Shown piece by piece: positions 25,331-38,139 of a stretch of 64,000 nt of DNA. A program made the translations under genes and the position numbers. The stretch's first letter is position 1. Each line of letters starts with the position of its first letter. The notes beneath the pieces are model-generated. The model made no database searches, was not told the DNA's origin, and was given only the letters and a program-made list of their open reading frames with translations. Source of the DNA: Caprimulgus europaeus (taxonomy: Eukaryota; Chordata; Aves; Caprimulgiformes; Caprimulgidae); assembly GCA_907165065.1 (NCBI GenBank), contig OU015528.1:20164015-20228014 (forward strand), in the 5' to 3' direction.

Positions 25331-27470
25331 GACATTGCTCAACACGTGAGTGGACAGAACCTCACTGCATAAAGATTTGTAGGGAAGGGCCATAAACCTC
25401 TGTGAGACTAGAAGCAATTAACAAAAGAAGATTTTTTTTAGACAAGTTGTGTTCGGTGTACTTGCAGTTCTAGGAAGGCTTTCAAGATAACAACATATAG
25501 TTCCTGGTAAAATGCTGACGCCAATCCATGTGATCCAAAGTCCACACAAGCCAATGGAAAGTGTTCTGCTGAATCCAATGGCATTAGGTAAGGTAAAATG
25601 AGATGAAGAAAATCTGAACTTGATCACAGTGAGCTCTGTATGGGAACACAAAGCTTTAGTGATGAAAGAAGCAGAGTTCTCTGCAACATTTTTATTTTCA
25701 TGTAGGGGAGTCAGTGGAGGGAACAAAAGAAGCAACATGAAATCTATAACCATGTGATCATTTGGTCCAGTTCAAGGTTATGAGGCAGGAGCTTGACCAG
25801 TGGATGATCTGTTCTGTGATTCAGCAGTCTCACAGGGCTAATGAGAGCAAAATGTCACTTCCAACACCCATCTAATGCCCTCTTTCAAAAACCTTTGGGT
25901 ATAATTGCTGACATGACATCAATTAATAAAATGATGCCTTCAGTTAAGCAAAGTTGCTGCATATGAGCAAAGGAAAAAAAAAAAGTATAAGAGTTAAAGC
26001 CACGTAGAACTTTAGTACAGGATTTTGTTTGACCAAAGTTAAGTTGGAATGTTATTCCTACTAATGTTAGTGCAGAGAACAAAACAATTGCTTCGCAAAT
26101 TAATACATCTAACTAGCATCTGTGCTCTAAGCTTATTCAGGTCACTTGCTGAAGAAAGTGCTGAAATTATCAGTGGACAAGCATGAACTAGAAAACATCA
26201 ATAAGCAACACATAAAGGGATTGCATCTCTGTAACAGTCATATGCATTATTCTAGGTTACTGAAAAATACCTTAGTGGTGGGGCACAGCCACTCACCTGA
26301 TGGTGTTTGGCTTCCTCACATCCCAGGATCTGCAGCACTGCTCCTGGCTGCAGGAAGCTGTGATGTAGCCACTGCACAGCACACTAGGGAAATCTATGCA
26401 GAAATTAATACTGTTCTGAATGGCATTAACTCCTTGTAGCTTTGGCAATTGAAAATAATTTCTTTCACTTGTACAGACCACCTTTCATTGGAGGATCTTG
26501 ATACCATGTGGGTTGTTGTCAGACAGCTTCTTCTATTGCCTTTATTAGAGTAGAAGACTTTTTTTAAGGGCTGAATGGTATTAAGGATCTGGAGCGATTC
26601 AAAGCTACAGCTATATAAAGTGGAAAATTATCCCTAATTTCCCATCTCTCTCCTGTTTCTGAGATTAAGCATAACTCTGTTTTACCCTGCAGTTGTCAAT
26701 GAGCTTCTTCCAAGTAACCAAAGATTAGCTACTATACGCTACTAATTTTTAGTGCATATTAAAAAAAAATCCCACTCTCCTATGAATTTATTAAAGGAAC
26801 AGGAACACTTGGTTTAAAAGGGAAAAATCATATTTTATTTTAATATATATCTAAATACACATTTATTTATTATGAAGTCCAATATAAGCTGTAAAGTAAG
26901 ATTTATGTATCACCTAAAAAATTATATCCTCTTTCCCATGCTTTTATTCTTACTAGGGCTTGGGTAATATTTAGGTTCCCTCCATGATTTTTGTTAATTT
27001 ACATAGCCCATTCCTATGACCTTTCTTCTCATTTCTTACAGTTTCCAAACAGATGGTTACTTTGGTGCATAATTTCCCTGCATAAGAAGGTATTTGACAT
27101 ACTTTCTTCTTGTGTGTGTGTCTTTTAATTATGCCTCTATGTCTTTATTCTTGGGATAGAAGATTACTCTTCAGTTATCTCCCCTACTTCGTGAATATCT
27201 GTGTATGCCAGAGTGATGTTTGTCCTATTATTTTACTATTTTGAACATGAAGAACTGCACCATGAACAGTTTAGCGAATACAGTAATGAACATATCATCT
27301 CCTGCCCTACGCTATCACTTGAATCATTGCTGGAAATAATGGACTTGCACTGGAAACAGAATTACAATGAGAGCATTTTATCTCATACATATTACAATAT
27401 TATGCTCCATGACTATTAGAATAAAAGTGGTAGAGATTATCTAAATATGATCCACCTAAGTATAACATGA
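25331..27470. other. Gene-free AT-rich unique sequence
   Basis: I see no gene. A minus-strand open frame of 111 codons (25418-25753) has a Leu/Phe-rich start but no recognisable family. A GC-richer patch at about 26280-26395 is open on both strands and unrecognised. A TA-rich stretch lies near 26835-26870. Confidence 0.6.
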
Positions 27471-28200
27471 TTCAACAGCTGCAGTCCTCACTCGTAGCCA
27501 CCGGCCATTCATTGCCTGTTACGTTTGCTGCAGGAAATGTAAATGTAAATGTTGCAACCGAGACCAAGAGGGAGATAAAAGTTTCATGTTGTTCTCCAAG
27601 TGTTTTCCTCTTTCTGTTGCTGCCCAGGGGCTGGCATTGGTTGTGACAATGGCTATACTCTAATTTGTCTTTTTGACAAAATATAAATCCTTATAAACAT
27701 GAAAATATCCCAAAGTGAAAGCTCTGCAATAAGGCATTTTAAAAGTAATTAAAAGGGATTTGTCTTGCTCTTTGATAACCATTAGAAACAATATTGTTCA
27801 AAATCTTAATTATGACATAGGTTGCTTTTATGTTATTTTTTTCTTGAATAAAACTCTAATTAGTAGCGAATACACAGTTGCACAACACTTAGCATATAAG
27901 TGAATAGACAATAAAAACACTGAGGTTCATTAAAGTGATCAAAGAGAACTGCATACTCTCTACTCTTTTAATAAGTGTTCTACAGAGAGCTAGAAGGTTT
28001 TTAAAAAGCCTGAGCAGTCCTTGCCATTAACATACTAAGTGAGTATAATTACCTAAATCAAGAGAACACAACTTATTTGCAATGAACTTTCCAAATTAAA
28101 ATCAACATTTGACTACTAACACAAATGAGATTCTGCTCACGAAAGGATCATTATAATTAAGCAAAAACGACTACTTTAGACTATCACGAACCCTTAGGAC
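27471..28200. promoter_or_regulatory. Candidate conserved non-coding element block
   Basis: The block combines CpG-retaining sequence (CACTCGTAGCCACCGGCCATT, CAACCGAG) with a triple AAATGT tandem at about 27536-27553. A CAATATTGTTC motif at about 27790-27800 resembles paired SOX sites. GATCAAAG at about 27940 resembles a TCF/LEF site, and several ATTA/TAAT cores are present. It is non-repetitive and non-coding. The look is that of deeply conserved vertebrate enhancer DNA. Conservation itself cannot be seen from one sequence. Confidence 0.28.
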
Positions 28201-31027
28201 AATGACCTGAGTTTGTAAGAACTATTCTTTGTAATATTGAAAAGATGAGACTAACTCTGGTTTTCAGTTTAGAAAGATGTTACTAAACAGCAAGGATCTA
28301 AAGCCACATTATATTCAGTGTGAAATTTATTTAGTGCAAAGAGATTCAGAAATCTTTACAGGTTGCCACTGAACTAGTAAAAAAATGTGAATTACTTTTT
28401 ATTGCTGATAAAAATTGCTGGGAAACCATCTTGTCCTAAAAAAAATGTATGAAGGCATACGAGAGGCAGGAAACAGTATGGGCAGAAAGAGACAAATAAA
28501 GCAAGAAGGTGAGATGTCACAATCAAAAGCGAGAAGCCTCTGAGATCCTCATCTAGATCATTAAAAAAACCCTCCAGCATAATAACAGTAACTGAGAAAC
28601 TACCACCGTGCTGTTTTTCTCATGAGCTTGTTATTGTAAAATGCTGGTTTGGATTTAAAGAGAAAAGGGAACTGACACTCTCATACGTAGTTGAGTAGGA
28701 ATGGTTTAAGACCATGTTTAACTACTTCGTCAAATCCAGATAAATTTCTAGCAGGTGAAATCCCTGAGAGTAAAGCCAGCTCTTAAATTTGACAGTTTGG
28801 CTTACAATGGTTTAATGAAGTAAAGTACTGATTGAAAAATCTGTGAAAAAATACAGGAGTTCTAAAGGGAGAAGCTGAATAGTCTTAACTCTTAAAATAT
28901 TGTGTAATAAATAAAATGGCAAAACCATTAAAAATCTACCATGAAGAACAAAACATCAAATTACCATGAACATTGCTGGCTAAATGCAGGCTTGAGATTG
29001 CTATATTAAAGGCCTATTATGAAGTCTATTTTTTGTTTTGTTTTGAAAGGAAAAAATAGTGTTTATTTCATTTAGATTATTTTCTGAACATATAAGAGCA
29101 ATGCTAGACATTTTTTAATTTTGTTTGGAATTTAGTAAGAAATAAGTAAAAGTCTTAAAATTTTTAAGTCACGGACTTACACAAAGTTCATATTTGATGT
29201 TCATATTAAAATATGTTTCAATGAGACAACTACGTCAAATTGTCGTATTTTTCACATATTGACTATGATGTGCTATACTAGAGAACTGCACAAGCCAAAC
29301 AAAAGTATTTTGTTCCTACTAGCAGTTACTTTGATTGCACTTTAACATGAGCAAAAACTTTTAGCTTTTCTTACAATAAAGCTTCTGCATGGATGCTCAT
29401 GATATATTCTTGTCCTAGGGAACTTGTAACTATATATACACATATACATATACCTTTAATTTGATTAAAAGGTTCTCCATTTGTGTTGATGGTATTTCCA
29501 ATTTCTTTTACATTATTTGACAATATTTGACAATATATTGGTTTAAACGGTACCTGTGCATTTCATGAGTCCTAAACAGTTGACTGGAGCAGAACTCTTT
29601 TTTCCAGAATCAGCTTCCTTTGTGAACTCCATGTAATTATTTCTTCTGGTTCATCAGAAAGGTCCTGAGCTGATGAATTTTGCTGTAGTGGAATATGTAG
29701 CTGACCTCAGGTAGCTCATAAATATGTAAGATATTACTTTGTAAATCATGGCTAATTATTTTTAAACATTTATATTACTTGATCCTCAGTTGCATTTTAA
29801 CAACTTTAAAAGTATTACAACATTTTCCATTACAGCAGAAATTCATACAAAACCAGCAATGGAACATTTCAGGGAACTAAAATTATTCATTCAGCAAGTC
29901 TTTGTGGGATCGGTGTCTGAGTCACTTTTTCTGGTTCTTTGCATCACTGCTTCTTCAAGTAATAAGATTTAAAAATACTTATAAAAACATTGTTGTAAAA
30001 TCAAATTAAATGAACCTATGTTATATCCATCTGTATCTTCATAGGCATTTATTGCCTTTGTACATATTTGATTGCATCTGCAATGTGCCTCCAACCCCAA
30101 AAGTTAGAATACAGTCATGGTAGCTTTGCACAAGTACCCATGGTTAACCAAAGATTTCAGCACAGTCTTGCAGCTGAAGGGTTTACCTAGATATTCCAGC
30201 AGTCCCTCACTGATATCAATGGCCTATGTGAGAACCTGTGCCAGTTTTATTTCACCTCAACTGTTTGAATAACTCAGCTGAGAAGTAATGCTGTTCTGAG
30301 GACAAACCCAGCCTAACAGCTGCTTCCAAAGCAGCGGGGTGAGCTTTTGTACACCTACACATGAACTTAGATTCAGAAAGATAAGAAACCATTATGCTTT
30401 CTGTTAGCAAATGGAGCAACAGAAGTGACACACTGCTATTCTCATGCTCTTAATTTTGAACTGGTTAGGAATTACAGTAAAAGCCAAACCAAACCCCAAA
30501 CTTTCATCAGATTAATAGTACACCATGGAATAATGTCAACTATTTATCTCTCATTATTCATAATCTAAGTATACATACTAATATCTTCCTAATTTTAATA
30601 ACAATCGTTTCAACATGGTCTTGGGGCTGGCATGAAGCCTGGAAACTGTTTCACTAAATTGCATACCATGATGATCTACTCTTTGGATAGTCTCCAGGAC
30701 AAAGGCCATGAAGTACAATTAAAAGCAACTAATAATTAACTCCCATAAAATGTAGCATGAAGGAAAGGAATGATAAATTTAGATATATACTATAAGTGGC
30801 CTTAAGACCTTTCCTCTGATGAGCTAAAATAGATAGGTATTCTGGTGATTACCGGTGTAAGTAAATATGCTAAGATAGAAATTGAGAAGTGTGGTTCATT
30901 CTTTACTTCAGTACATCAAAACGGTGGAATCAGTACATCTTAATGAGCACTTACTTGCATTTTGTGCTATGTGCAACCTATTACCAGATCTGCAACTGTG
31001 TATTTTATGTGGAGAAGTTTCGCAGAA
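28201..31027. other. Gene-free AT-rich unique sequence
   Basis: I see no gene or confident repeat. A small TATATA/CACATA-type stretch is at about 29430-29455, and a 10-bp direct duplication (TTTGACAATA twice) lies near 29517-29536. Open frames are 62 codons or fewer. Confidence 0.65.
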
Positions 31028-31250
31028 GCACAGAATCACAGCTGAGATTGTATGGGACCTCTGAAGGTCACCTGGTTCAACCCCCCTGCTCACACAGGGC
31101 CACCTACAGCCAGCTGCCCAGGACTATGTCCAGACAGCTTTTGAATGCCTCCAAGTATGGACACTCCACAACCACTTTGGGCAACTTATTACATTGCTTT
31201 AAAAAATAAAAAAGTTAACTTTAGTGTAAGTAAAGATTTTTATAATGCTG
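31028..31250 (-). mobile_element. CR1 LINE, 5'-truncated 3' end
   Basis: Read on the plus strand, this is the antisense of a CR1 3' end. It has an ACAGAATCACAG tail unit (the antisense of the CR1 terminal ATTCTGTG-type octamer), then GGGACCTCTGAAGGTCACCTG, GTTCAACCCCCCTGCTC, CAGCCAGCTGCCCAGGAC, CATACTTGG-type sequence in antisense, and CTCCACAACCACTTTGGGCAAC. Similarity then fades through a diverged TTTAGTGTAAGTAAAGA segment. CR1 is a non-LTR retrotransposon abundant in birds that inserts with heavy 5' truncation, as here: only the 3' untranslated part remains and there is no reverse transcriptase. The element therefore lies on the minus strand with its 3' end at the left. The 'CAGCTGCCCAGGAC...TCCAGACAGCTTTTGAATG' form resembles bird CR1-F/Y-like subfamilies, but I am not sure of the subfamily. 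Confidence 0.9.
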
Positions 31251-33351
31251 CAATACAAATAAAGAAGAGGAAGCTTAAATCAATTAAACATGCTTCTATT
31301 AAATAAATATTAAATTCTTATAAATTAAATATATTTAATGTACTCCGTCAAGCTGTGATAATTCTACCCATACTATATATGAATTCCCACTATATGTAAA
31401 TATAAATTTAGGGAGAGTTTGAGTGTGCATATATGTCTTCAGTTACTATATACTGGCAGGCTATGAGGTTTTCCTTTCACTTGTGCCTAAGTAAATTAAG
31501 AGTAATTCTACTGAATTGCTCTAATTAATGGAATTATGTGATATGGTGAAAGTGAGCATAATGCCAGGTCTACTTGTATTTAAATTACCATCTTAATGAC
31601 AATCTATTTTTAATGACTATAAATAGCTAAAATGCTAGCACATTACTTACTAAAGGTTACTCATTAATGTATCAACACAACCTGGTAAATAATGCAGTAG
31701 AAAACTCTAAAAATATGCCACAGTTGCAAATAACAAAGCATGAATATTCTCTTAAAGTCCATTTGTGTTTCAAACCTTGAGAAATAGGTGAGCAACAATA
31801 TATTTATCTTTCTTAATATCTCTTTATGAATATGCTCCATACATAAGAATATTTTTTTTTATAAAAAGTGATCCATAATATTAATTGCAAAGATGAAACT
31901 TAACTGCTTTTGAAATATGTTAAATTCTTCTGTACTATTAATTTTGTGGGGTCTACAGTAATTTTGGAGGCAATAATGGTACATTGTGCCTGTGAAATAA
32001 AATAAACATGAAGAAAGTATTTAAAGATACCGCAAAAGCGCTACAAGCTTTGATTCCATACGCAGAGAAACTGTTGTCTTTTTGGTACACATTCAATCTT
32101 TCCTTCACATCTACCACTAGCTTGAAGGACCTGCCATATAAATATTTCTAATGATCAGTCAATACTGACAGTATTGTCATCAGTCACTACAGAACAAGTA
32201 CTCTTTTACACAGTAATGACATAAATCATCTTCCAAGAAATTATAATTCTTCCAGACACACCTCTTTGGCAAGGTCGTCTCAGTTCTTGAAGCCTTCATG
32301 GAAAGACAGTACATGTCAAAACTTAAAGATAAATGAACAGAAGGAAAAAGTAGATTCAGTGTAAAAAACCGTCAGGGTAAGCAAGCTTATCTCTTTAACA
32401 AGCAATGCATCAGAAGCATTTTTAATGAAGAGTTTGATATTTGCTGATAATATCTAGTAGTACTAATGCATCTTCTACACAGAAATAAATAACAAATGTT
32501 GGTTTGGAATATTGCCAGGAATTACTCAAAATTTTGCCACAATGCTTTGGAATGAGATTTGAACTTCTAAAAATAATTCTTGAAAGAAATGTGTGTACCT
32601 GGTTAACAAAAGTATCTGTGTCTCACTTCTGACTACATGAAGGAAGGAAGTATGCTCAAATTAACTTAAATTTACAGCTTCTGCTTCAGTGTCTGAGATG
32701 CTATTAGAAGTTTTAGCAACAGATAAAACTTCAGGGCACTTAGGGCAAATCCTTATGTGCTGTCTCTTTTAAGAATTTTCATTGTCTTCTTTTGAGTACA
32801 AGATAACAGTGTTTACACAGCATTTTGCCTTTATGTGCATATATTAGGGCTGTTGTTTTTGCTTGTTATATTTTTCTCTTTAAATGTTCTTTTCTCCATT
32901 AAATGTAAAAAATACTGGAAGCAAATCTTTCATTGATTGCTTTTTTTTTGTCTTCCTTAAATGTCAAGAAAAAAAACCCAGTAAGAATTATGGAGGAATT
33001 ATTTCTGCAACAACATCATTATAAACCAATTGCTAAGAATGGCTTTATGTAAAACTCCTTTACAAAAGAAATGGTCCACCAATGAGAATTATTTCAGCTG
33101 ATGAAAAACCAGGGATAATAAAAAGACATTGGGGTAAGAGGCAATTTAGGTTCTGATTTATGAAAAGATGCCAGATAAACAGTTTTCCTCCTAACATGTT
33201 GTATGCATTACTGAATTCACAGGTCATCTCAGCTTATCAATAAAGAATACATTTATGGAGACATAAAGAGATGTAATTGAGTTGGAATAGTAATATCAGA
33301 AAAAACAGTTGTTACTTGAATACAGTTTAACGGCCAAATCTTGTCCTGGGG

Positions 33352-33370
33352 AAGGAGCCATTGGCTCCTT
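33352..33370. repeat. 19-base palindrome
   Basis: AAGGAGCCA, a single T and TGGCTCCTT form a perfect 9-bp inverted repeat around one base. No associated feature is visible. Confidence 0.7.
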
Positions 33371-34588
33371 GAAATGATGCTAAAGTTGCAGGTAACAGTC
33401 AGACTAGAAGATGTCAGGAGCCAAAAAAGGAGTGAACTGGTAAATAATATCTAACACGCAAATGTCTGACTGACTGAAGAGAAAAACCTTTTCCAAAGGT
33501 TGCACAATGTACCTTTACCCATAATATATAAGGTTTAAAAATCAGTACAAGTTCTAAAAAAACAAATCAAAAGAAAAGCTGTTTTCTTCACTTAAGAAAA
33601 CTAAGCTGGATTTAGACGAATGTTGGCACACAACACAGGAATGTAAGAATCCTCGTATTTCCCTATGACAACTAAACATATGACAATAATTCACAAGAGA
33701 TCTTGCAGCAAAGCTGAAAGATGTTACTGGCAATCAATAGGACAAGGTTATTCTCTGGAGAAATAGCACCCACTTAATAGCGTGGAAATAAAGCCCACAT
33801 ACTTAAAGTGTTTACTGCAAGATAACACAAATAAAAAATATGCATGAACAGGAACACCTGAGCTCCTGATGTATGAGAGGTGTTCTGGTACATTTAAGTG
33901 CCTTCACTGCAATGTTTCCTTCATAATGTTCTATCTTATCTATACTGCAGTAGCAAAGAAGTATTCACTGCCAGCCAGCTTGATTCAAATTAGGAATGCA
34001 GTAAGGCAAACTCATCTGAATTCCAAATAGTTTAAATTGATATATACAAGAGAAGGCTGGTTCTGTGGCTATGTCACAAGACAGAAATCAGGAAAACATT
34101 CAGACCTTTTCTCTAGCACAGCTTTTCTCTGTGACCTTGAGGAAAGACAGCTGCATCCAGACCTTTAAAGGTAAAGAGCTGGAGACTATCAAATATAATT
34201 GTTAGGCAGGATAAAATAAACATAACCAGATTTATTTTTTTCTAGAGAGAATGTCGATAAATACCCTGTCACATGACAGTGTGCATGCAGAAGGTGACAC
34301 TGGATCAAAAACTGACCAGGTAAATTCCAGTGAGAAATAGGTTACAAAGACTATTAAAAACAAAGATACAACTAGAAATCTCTGAGATTCAGATTGCTGC
34401 AATTTTGGAGGGTATTGCATGGGAGACACCATAACATGTTGATCTTACTCTGATACTCTTTCACAAACACTGCTCTAAGTTGCTGGTGGAAGTAAGATGC
34501 CAGGCTACATGGGTCTTCGGTGTGTTCATTTTTGTGTACTTACAAAAACTTTTAATTTGCTTGGGAAGTACTTTTACTGTACCTATCA

Positions 34589-34631
34589 CAAAAAAAAAAA
34601 AACCACCAACAACAAAAAAACCCCCAAAAAT
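34589..34631. repeat. A-rich/C-containing low-complexity run
   Basis: An A run is followed by CCACCAACAAC, another A run, a C5 run and A5. It generates small Lys/Pro-rich frames on the plus strand and Phe/Gly-rich frames on the minus strand that should not be read as genes. Confidence 0.85.
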
Positions 34632-37600
34632 CAACAACCCAAAACATCTGTTTGACAAGCTGGGTGAATACTGATGCAGTTAGCTCACAGTGAACATAAT
34701 GTTTCCACAGATTCATTACTACCATGGCAGCTGATGTAAAACAGGCTTATATCTACATTAGTTGTAGTTATTCAGGCTAGAAATATCTTTAGATATCCAA
34801 GGTGTATCTGTACAAATTAATTATAAACTTAAATGTTATGACATATAATACATTTTAGGGTGAGCTAAAGATCCTATAAATCTCAGGGTGAAGACGTTTG
34901 CCTCATATGAACATATGCCATAATATAGGGAAAAGGATACTCTGCCACCTTGTGCCAAATGCTTGGAGCAAAGACAGGGACTCCCAATGATAGAAAGCTG
35001 AAACAGCACAAAATGCAATGCCATAGAAACTCATCACCCTACCAAAGTTCCAAATTCCATTGATCGTCAAATAGATAAATCATCCAGGAACATTGTCATA
35101 TTACCATGATTTAACAAGATATACTGAATTAGCTGAGCAATTTTAAATGTTTGTGTACTCAGTCTTAGCCAGTGGCAAATATAAGATAACTTTGTTTAGC
35201 CTAGCCTGAAATGATGGAAGTTCAAGCTAAGCTGATGAATGCTAACATGTTAAGCAGTAGTAATGTAATTGTGTGTCTGAGTTCTCAGGCTCCTAAGTCT
35301 GCTTAAGTCACTTTGGAAAATTGGATTTCACTAAGTCATTTATAACAAGATTTTTCAAGGTATTTAAAGATTTTACTCTCATCAAAATCAGTGGAAGATA
35401 GATGTCACAATGCCTTTAAAAAATTTGCTTGTAGAGCCTTGCACTGCTGAGCAGAGAAAAAAAGAAAACCAGAGCTCCACTTGCAAGTTGATTTCAGACA
35501 ATGACTGCTTCTTGGGAACAAAAACACAGTGATGATTAATCGAGGACAGACAGACACAAAGCATGTGTCACCATGCACTCATGCAGACCCTCAGAGCAGG
35601 ACCAGGTCTCAAATACACGTGGAAAGGGAAAGGCTAGGAGGGAGGGGCTGAATGATAATAGTAAGGTAATACTTAGCTTAGGCTGATTCTGACAAAAAAT
35701 TTAATGGTTATGAATAACTTGAAAGTTAAAACATGCAAATAAGTATGTATGTCACCCATTTTTTTCAAGGCAGTTGTTGTTAGTTGGTTTCTTGGTGTCA
35801 CAGCAGACATGAATGAATGACACAATTTTTCTTGCACTTTGGGTTTTAGTACTTAAGAAAAGTCCAAAGTCACAAGAGATGTGGGCCATGGTGTCTTCTC
35901 CCTACTCAGATGGTGATCGAAGAGTGTCAATGCAGGGAAAAATTAAGGAGTCCATATATCATTCCTGGTCCTTAGAGGGCAAAGAGGGAAACTGCAGCCC
36001 ATCCAAGGGCTAGGTGACCAGCCTGGCTGGTGCCTGCAGCAAATAAAAGATAAAATGAACAATTGCAAGAAATAAAACTGCGATCAGGGTATTTCCTTAT
36101 GAGCTACCTGAAGAAGAGAGACCTGAATTTTTAATGTAGCGACCTCTGCCATTGAAAATTGTCCTTTACTTTTCTCTGTAGCTTAACTTAGAAACGAGTG
36201 GGAGTTATACACCTGTTATGTGAGAACGGAGGGTGACCATAAAGCACCTCTACTTAGAGTTAAAGTAATATCTGAGGTGTAAAAATGCAACCCTGCTTGT
36301 TAACATGCTTAGCGTGATTACAGATGTCTACAGTGTATTCTCTTTATTAGCCACTTAATAGCAAATGCATTAAAATAACCTAATAAAATAGAGCTAAATA
36401 TCAAAAACTAGACTATTCAAGCCATAAATGAAGCTGAATATGCCAGCATTATTCTCTTCATAAAATTTGCTACTTTTCCCAGTCTCTTAGCAGAACTGAG
36501 AGAATAGCAGGGAACATGGCTGAGCCTCACTGCAAAAGTGACAACCCTAGCTGGCATTACACAGGATCCCAACATAATATTGAAATTAACCCCAATGTCT
36601 TTGAAATGTAAAGCACACATAAAAGGTAAAAACACTGGCATTTTTTTATCTCCAGGGTTGTGTGTGTGCACGTATGTGTTGCAGGTTTGAGAAACTCCAC
36701 ATCATAAAAATGTGAGAATAATTCCGTTGTGATAAAATTAATTTCTATCTAGGATTGCTGAATTGAAAGAGTTGCACATCTCAAAATACTCAAGTCACAG
36801 TACTAACAAAATTAATAAAAGGTAATAATTGCAGAATGTTCAGAAATTAAACTATGATTCACAGAAAGTATGTTCTTTTTCTCCCCACAGGATTTGAAAT
36901 ATCTTGCAACCTGTGATATAACTTTACTCTTAATTATGCTATTCTTGAAATGAGACTATGATACGTCTGATAGAGTAATCGTATTCAATCAGAAGACAAA
37001 CTCAGAAATATTTAAAAGGAAATGAAAATATAAATGGAAAAGGACTTACATTTTTACTCAGTTATTTAATACCTAAAATAGTTAGTGAGACAAAGTCCCA
37101 CTGATTTATAGATCTCTTATCTATTTCAGAGTTCCAAGGTTTAGAAATAGCAATTCATAAATAGCAATAAAGTAAACTTTTTCATCCTTTCCTCTATCCT
37201 TATACGTGAGAATTATTAAGTAAAGTGAAAGTTATGTTTATGCTAGATAGCAATTTCCTTGTGTGAATGGAAATTCTTATCTGTATTAATGTTATGCAGG
37301 ATATGGCATTGGATACTGCTTATGAGGAAGTGATATTCACTATGAATAGAGTTATAGAAACCACCATCTAATAGATACAGTGCAACATCTTGTAGGCCAG
37401 GTATTAATGTTCAACATTCACAATTTGGAAAAGAATTTGAGAGTTCAGCTCCCCTTTAGGTGCCTGGATGCATAATTCCTTGAAAAATCAAATTGTTCCT
37501 AACAGTCAGTCAAATGTCAGAATTATGAGAAACAGAAAATCTATGTAAACTCCTCACAGTATCCACAGATTTTCACAACTGTATAATTTCCTCATATAAT

Positions 37601-38106
37601 ATGGTCCACTAGTAATGACCCTAGGTGTTGCTATCACTTCAGTCTTTATCACACAACTACACAGCAAAGCTGACTAGTGAGATGGCAAATAAAAGTCGTC
37701 TCTTCTATGGATTTGTAGATTATCTTACTCTAAGGTCCTCAGGCTGGTTCTTGAAACTAAAATGAAAAAAATACTCTTCTTAGAGATGTCTGCAGATGAG
37801 TAAAGAGCTGCTTGTCTCTGGGGTTCAGCTGATGTTCTCAGCAGAGCAGATTATGAAACTGTGCTACCAGGCAGACTTCCTAGCAATTCAGGATGTTGTG
37901 ATACCCTTAATTGCTCCAGCTCTCCTACTGTAGCACATAATATCTGGGGCTTTCTATTATTCATGTAACCAGTGGTATTCAAAATCTGTTGAGTAAGTAT
38001 AGTGGGACTATTTTGAATAAAACTCTTATTCATAGTTGCAGGGTCCCCAGTAAGCAAATGATGACTTTTAGTCCTGCTTTCCAATGTCCTATGCTTTTAC
38101 ATTTTT

Positions 38107-38139
38107 ACCTATCTGTCTATCTATCTTTCTATCTATTCT
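38107..38139. repeat. Imperfect (CTAT)n microsatellite
   Basis: About seven CTAT/CTGT/CTTT tetranucleotide units lie in a row, interrupted by single substitutions. Confidence 0.75.

Noticed and set aside
25418-25753. 111-codon minus-strand open frame with hydrophobic start
   Set aside because: The Leu/Phe-rich N-terminus reflects T/A-rich composition. No family match and no promoter or splice context.
26293-26481. Possible minus-strand mini-exon (donor CATCAG/GTGAGT at 26297, acceptor CCTGCAG at 26348)
   Set aside because: The implied 51-base exon keeps frame, but the acceptor lacks a good pyrimidine tract and the peptide is unrecognised. Single matches to splice consensus are frequent by chance.
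34120-34150. MIR core-like TCTGTGACCTTGAGGAAAG
   Set aside because: Only about 19 bases match and neither the tRNA head nor the MIR tail is present nearby.
38107-38139. CTAT run as a CRISPR-like or regulatory repeat
   Set aside because: It is a short imperfect microsatellite; no spaced direct repeats exist anywhere in the window.
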